Shown here: positions 36,580 to 38,773 of the stretch, piece after piece
Layout: the number at the start of each line of letters is the position of its first letter
How positions within the stretch are numbered: position 1 is the stretch's first letter
Source: a virus
Virus record (IMG/VR): IMGVR_UViG_3300048833_000277
Span: 1 to 38,773 of that record
Length of the DNA stretch: 38,773 nt
Reading direction: 5' to 3' (one strand)
Made by a program: the position numbers and the translations under genes
The notes under the pieces: generated by a model
Databases searched by the model: none
Told to the model about the DNA's origin: nothing
The model's input: only the letters and a program-made list of their open reading frames with translations

Positions 36580-36915
36580 ATGGAACCTACAACCAACGGC
36601 CTCAGCCATCTGATGCCGATCGCCAATCTGACCGTCGTCGGTGCTCTGATTCTGACGATTGTGATCTGCACGATCTTTCTCGTGACGAAAGGCATTCCAA
36701 AACTGATCGAAGGAATGACGGCATTCGTCAACGCGCTAATGGAGCGCAATGAAAAGCGTCAAACCGAGACACAGAACCAATTCATCGAAGCTCTCGACCG
36801 ACAAGCCAGAGCGCGGAGCGAATCCGCCAAAGCTGGCCACGATGCGGCAATGCGAATCGCCGACAACCTGCATGATCTGACCGAAGAAGTCCGCTCCGTC
36901 CTGCACGCGGGCTAA
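36580..36915 (+). CDS. Membrane-anchored small tail-region protein
   Basis: A 111-residue protein. The N-terminal segment about 14-36 (IANLTVVGALILTIVICTIF) is a transmembrane helix followed by an amphipathic helical region (EKRQTETQNQFIEALDRQAR). The ATG at 36580 is preferred; a GTG three codons earlier (36571) is an alternative. The placement right after the tape measure is unusual for a membrane protein; it might assist DNA entry or be a lysis-related or exclusion protein. No family is recognised. Confidence 0.6.
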   Translation: MEPTTNGLSHLMPIANLTVVGALILTIVICTIFLVTKGIPKLIEGMTAFVNALMERNEKRQTETQNQFIEALDRQARARSESAKAGHDAAMRIADNLHDLTEEVRSVLHAG

Positions 36916-36918
36916 CAC

Positions 36919-36989
36919 GGCGAGCCGAGGGCGTGAGCCCTCGGGTTTTCTCGCGAAAGTACCCAGAGGGCTGACGCCCTCGGCTCGCC
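36919..36989. repeat. Near-perfect 24-bp inverted repeat (family B)
   Basis: GGCGAGCCGAGGGCGTGAGC then CCTC (36919-36942) and GAGGGCTGACGCCCTC then GGCTCGCC (36966-36989) pair at 23 of 24 positions around a 23-base spacer, directly after the stop at 36915. Each arm is itself partly palindromic, so a cruciform or long RNA hairpin could form. It is the most complete intergenic copy of family B. Confidence 0.9.
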
Positions 36990-36996
36990 GAAGTTT

Positions 36997-37020
36997 CACT
37001 GAAAACTGAACACTGAAAAC
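36997..37020. repeat. Family D repeat before the tail gene at 37029
   Basis: CACTGAAAACTGAACACTGA and AAAC follow the family B inverted repeat and end 9 bases before the ATG at 37029. Confidence 0.9.
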
Positions 37021-37028
37021 TTGCTGCC

Positions 37029-38207
37029 ATGCCCCTCAAGTCCATCAGCGATCCAATCAATGACGCTTACGGCGCTTCCGAAGATGAAAACGGAAACCGC
37101 ACGTACATGACTGAGCACATCTGCTACGCGGATGAACCCAACATGTCGCCATGGGCCGTCATGCTCGATCCGCTAATGGCTCAGCCGCACATCAGCGTCG
37201 CACCGTGGGACGATTTCGCGACCTGCCGAAAACGCACGCCGAAACCGTATGAAGACGATACCACGTGGTTTGTGGTCATCGAATGGTCGACAGCACGCGT
37301 TGAAACCAGACGCGAGGCAGATCCGCTGCTGAGACCTGTCACCGGCGAACGTCGCTGCATGGATGTGCAACTGCCGACGTTCTTCGACTCGCGCGGATTC
37401 CCGATCGTCAACACGGCAGGCAGTCTAATTCCGGGAGTCATGTCGACAGCGAACGTCACAGTTGTGGACGTGGAAGCTCTGTTCGGCGTCTATCCGATTC
37501 AGCTCGAAGCGCTAAACAACACGGTCAACGACTCGGCAGTCCAGATTCACGGCGTCTGGTATCCCGGCCGTCACTGTCAAATGAAGAATCTGCGACTGAG
37601 CGACACACCGGAAGAAGAGCACGGCATCGAGTTTTATCGAGCGACCTACGAAATTCACATCGATCCGCGCGGCTACTGGGAGTTGAGGCCGAACACCGGT
37701 CTGACGTACCTGGAATATCAGAAGCGCGAGAACGAAGATTCGCCATTCAAAAAATGCACATATCAGGAATACGACGAAGTCACTGAGTCAGCCAATCGCC
37801 GAGTGATGGAAAAGCGAGCGAAGGGCGAGGACGGCATGCTGCTGTCGGATCCAATCTGGCTGGACCGGTACGGCCAGCCGACGCGACCAACGTTCCCATC
37901 GGCACCGATCGGCAATGCCAGTGGCGCAGCAGGCAGTAAGACGATCACCGTGGCTGGTGCTGAGTTTACCGAGGCCGATGTTGGCATGGTCCTGACGCTG
38001 GTTCCACCAGGTCCGAAAGCACAGCCGATCCAGCTCATCGTCGAACAGTACAACTCAGCGACATCCGTGAACGTTCACATCGCCGCCACATCGAACTTTT
38101 CCGGAATCCCGTGCACGATTTCCGGCGCCCTGTTTTTGCTCGTGACCCCACAACCTGAAGCCAACTGGGAAGACCTGCCTCTGCCCCCAGCTCCGCCGGT
38201 GCTTTAA
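37029..38207 (+). CDS. Putative tail / distal tail structural protein
   Basis: A 392-residue protein with no transmembrane or enzymatic motif. Aromatic- and Asp-rich beta sequence: PWDDFATCRKRTPKPYEDDT, YPGRHCQMKNLRLSDTPEEE and IEFYRATYEIHIDPRGYWEL, with a Pro/Ala-rich C terminus. It lies after the tape measure where lambda has M/L/K, and appears to belong to a tail-tip set different from lambda's; I find no J-like central fibre. It precedes the junction-crossing gene by 2 bases. Confidence 0.75.
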   Translation: MPLKSISDPINDAYGASEDENGNRTYMTEHICYADEPNMSPWAVMLDPLMAQPHISVAPWDDFATCRKRTPKPYEDDTTWFVVIEWSTARVETRREADPLLRPVTGERRCMDVQLPTFFDSRGFPIVNTAGSLIPGVMSTANVTVVDVEALFGVYPIQLEALNNTVNDSAVQIHGVWYPGRHCQMKNLRLSDTPEEEHGIEFYRATYEIHIDPRGYWELRPNTGLTYLEYQKRENEDSPFKKCTYQEYDEVTESANRRVMEKRAKGEDGMLLSDPIWLDRYGQPTRPTFPSAPIGNASGAAGSKTITVAGAEFTEADVGMVLTLVPPGPKAQPIQLIVEQYNSATSVNVHIAATSNFSGIPCTISGALFLLVTPQPEANWEDLPLPPAPPVL

Positions 38208-38209
38208 TC

Positions 38210-38773
38210 ATGACAGACGTCTTTGGATACAACGAAACCGACACGCGACGGATCTCTGAGACCGTCTCTCGCGTCCTCGGTACGCAATCCACGGACACGC
38301 AACCGCCGCGATCGTCTGACGTCGCTCTGCCGGTCATCGTGCAACCTGTCGATGTGCTGCGATCGCTGGAGAAGTTCATGACGTCGACTTTCGACGTGAC
38401 GCTCTGGACAATGAGCGGCGAAGAATTCGAGGATTTGAAAACCGCCGAGCCGGTGAGACTGGTGACCAACGGAAAGCAGATCGCTCTCCCAGTTGCAGGC
38501 GTGGGTCTCTGTGTTGTGGATCCGGAGTTCTGGGCCATCAACATTGGCACTCTGCTGCCAGCAACTCATCCGCTCACTGGCCACCGCACAGGCCGTGCTG
38601 CCGTGCTTGAGCTGAACGATGAAGGCGATCTGATCATCACCGACAAGCGACTCGACTTCATTCGCCGCGATGCGTCCGGAGACATTGAAGACGGCACGCT
38701 GATCACACTGGGATACGTCTCCGGATCTCTCACCATCAAATGGGCCGACTGTCAGCCCCACGAAGATCTCGAA
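38210..38773 (+). CDS. Tail tip-region protein, 5' part (continues through 1-166)
   Basis: The ATG at 38210 follows the previous stop by 2 bases. The frame runs to the window end and, after removing the 127-base overlap, continues at position 128 to a TGA at 164-166, giving 200 residues in total. It starts MTDVFGYNETDTRRISETVS and is mostly beta-like. A hydrophilic C terminus (NPEPEEDT) follows. No family is recognised; the tail operon context implies a virion protein. Confidence 0.85.
   Translation, partial: MTDVFGYNETDTRRISETVSRVLGTQSTDTQPPRSSDVALPVIVQPVDVLRSLEKFMTSTFDVTLWTMSGEEFEDLKTAEPVRLVTNGKQIALPVAGVGLCVVDPEFWAINIGTLLPATHPLTGHRTGRAAVLELNDEGDLIITDKRLDFIRRDASGDIEDGTLITLGYVSGSLTIKWADCQPHEDLE
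38647..38773. repeat. Terminal direct repeat, right copy
   Basis: Identical to 1-127; see the left copy. It marks the closure point of the circular genome. Confidence 0.95.

Overview
The window is a complete, circularly closed genome of a temperate tailed phage. Its first 127 bases are repeated exactly at its end (1-127 = 38647-38773), so the unit genome is 38,646 bp and one tail gene runs across the junction. The late genes follow the lambda order: GpA-type large terminase, gpW-like joiner, portal, S49 protease with a nested scaffold, capsid, head-tail connectors, tail tube, G/GT chaperone with frameshift, tape measure, tail tip and fibres. This indicates a long non-contractile tail (siphovirus). 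GC content is moderately high and almost every gene lies on the + strand, many with ATGA or GTGA stop-start overlaps. I infer a Planctomycetota-like host, from memory only, because several families of short dispersed repeats here look like repeats common in that phylum.

Layout. Positions 163-5954 hold the tail tip and fibre genes and end in a two-domain glycosyltransferase. A terminator and then an attP site follow at 6242-6302; the attP carries the 3' half of a tRNA-Ser(UGA) gene. Positions 6413-8518 hold small genes, an XRE-type regulator with operator-like palindromes, a promoter and leader terminator, a tRNA-like gene with a shortened anticodon loop, and a clear initiator tRNA-fMet. A tyrosine recombinase lies at 8927-10441. 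Positions 10497-16408 form an early operon: small proteins, a first CsrA, an ASCH protein, a coiled-coil protein, an AAA+ ATPase, and a replication initiator whose gene contains a 12-bp iteron array followed by an AT-rich stretch, arranged as in lambda O/ori. Positions 16399-18517 encode an HNH nuclease, a C5-cytosine methyltransferase and a Dam-like adenine methyltransferase. Positions 18576-22753 hold membrane proteins, a holin-like protein, a papain-like cysteine peptidase and an exported thioredoxin-fold protein; together these may be a lysis or envelope cassette. A second CsrA and a reverse-strand toxin-antitoxin-like pair precede the packaging and structural genes (23686-38773).

How the genes may work together. 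The integrase and the tRNA-Ser attP allow lysogeny at a host serine tRNA. The XRE protein probably governs the promoter near 7752-7781. The glycosyltransferase and the small genes beside attP would lie at the two ends of the prophage, where lysogenic-conversion genes are usual. The most unusual combination is two CsrA translation regulators together with a phage-borne initiator tRNA, which suggests that the phage intervenes in translation initiation. A further oddity is that host-like repeats lie just upstream of start codons and are also translated in frame inside several genes.
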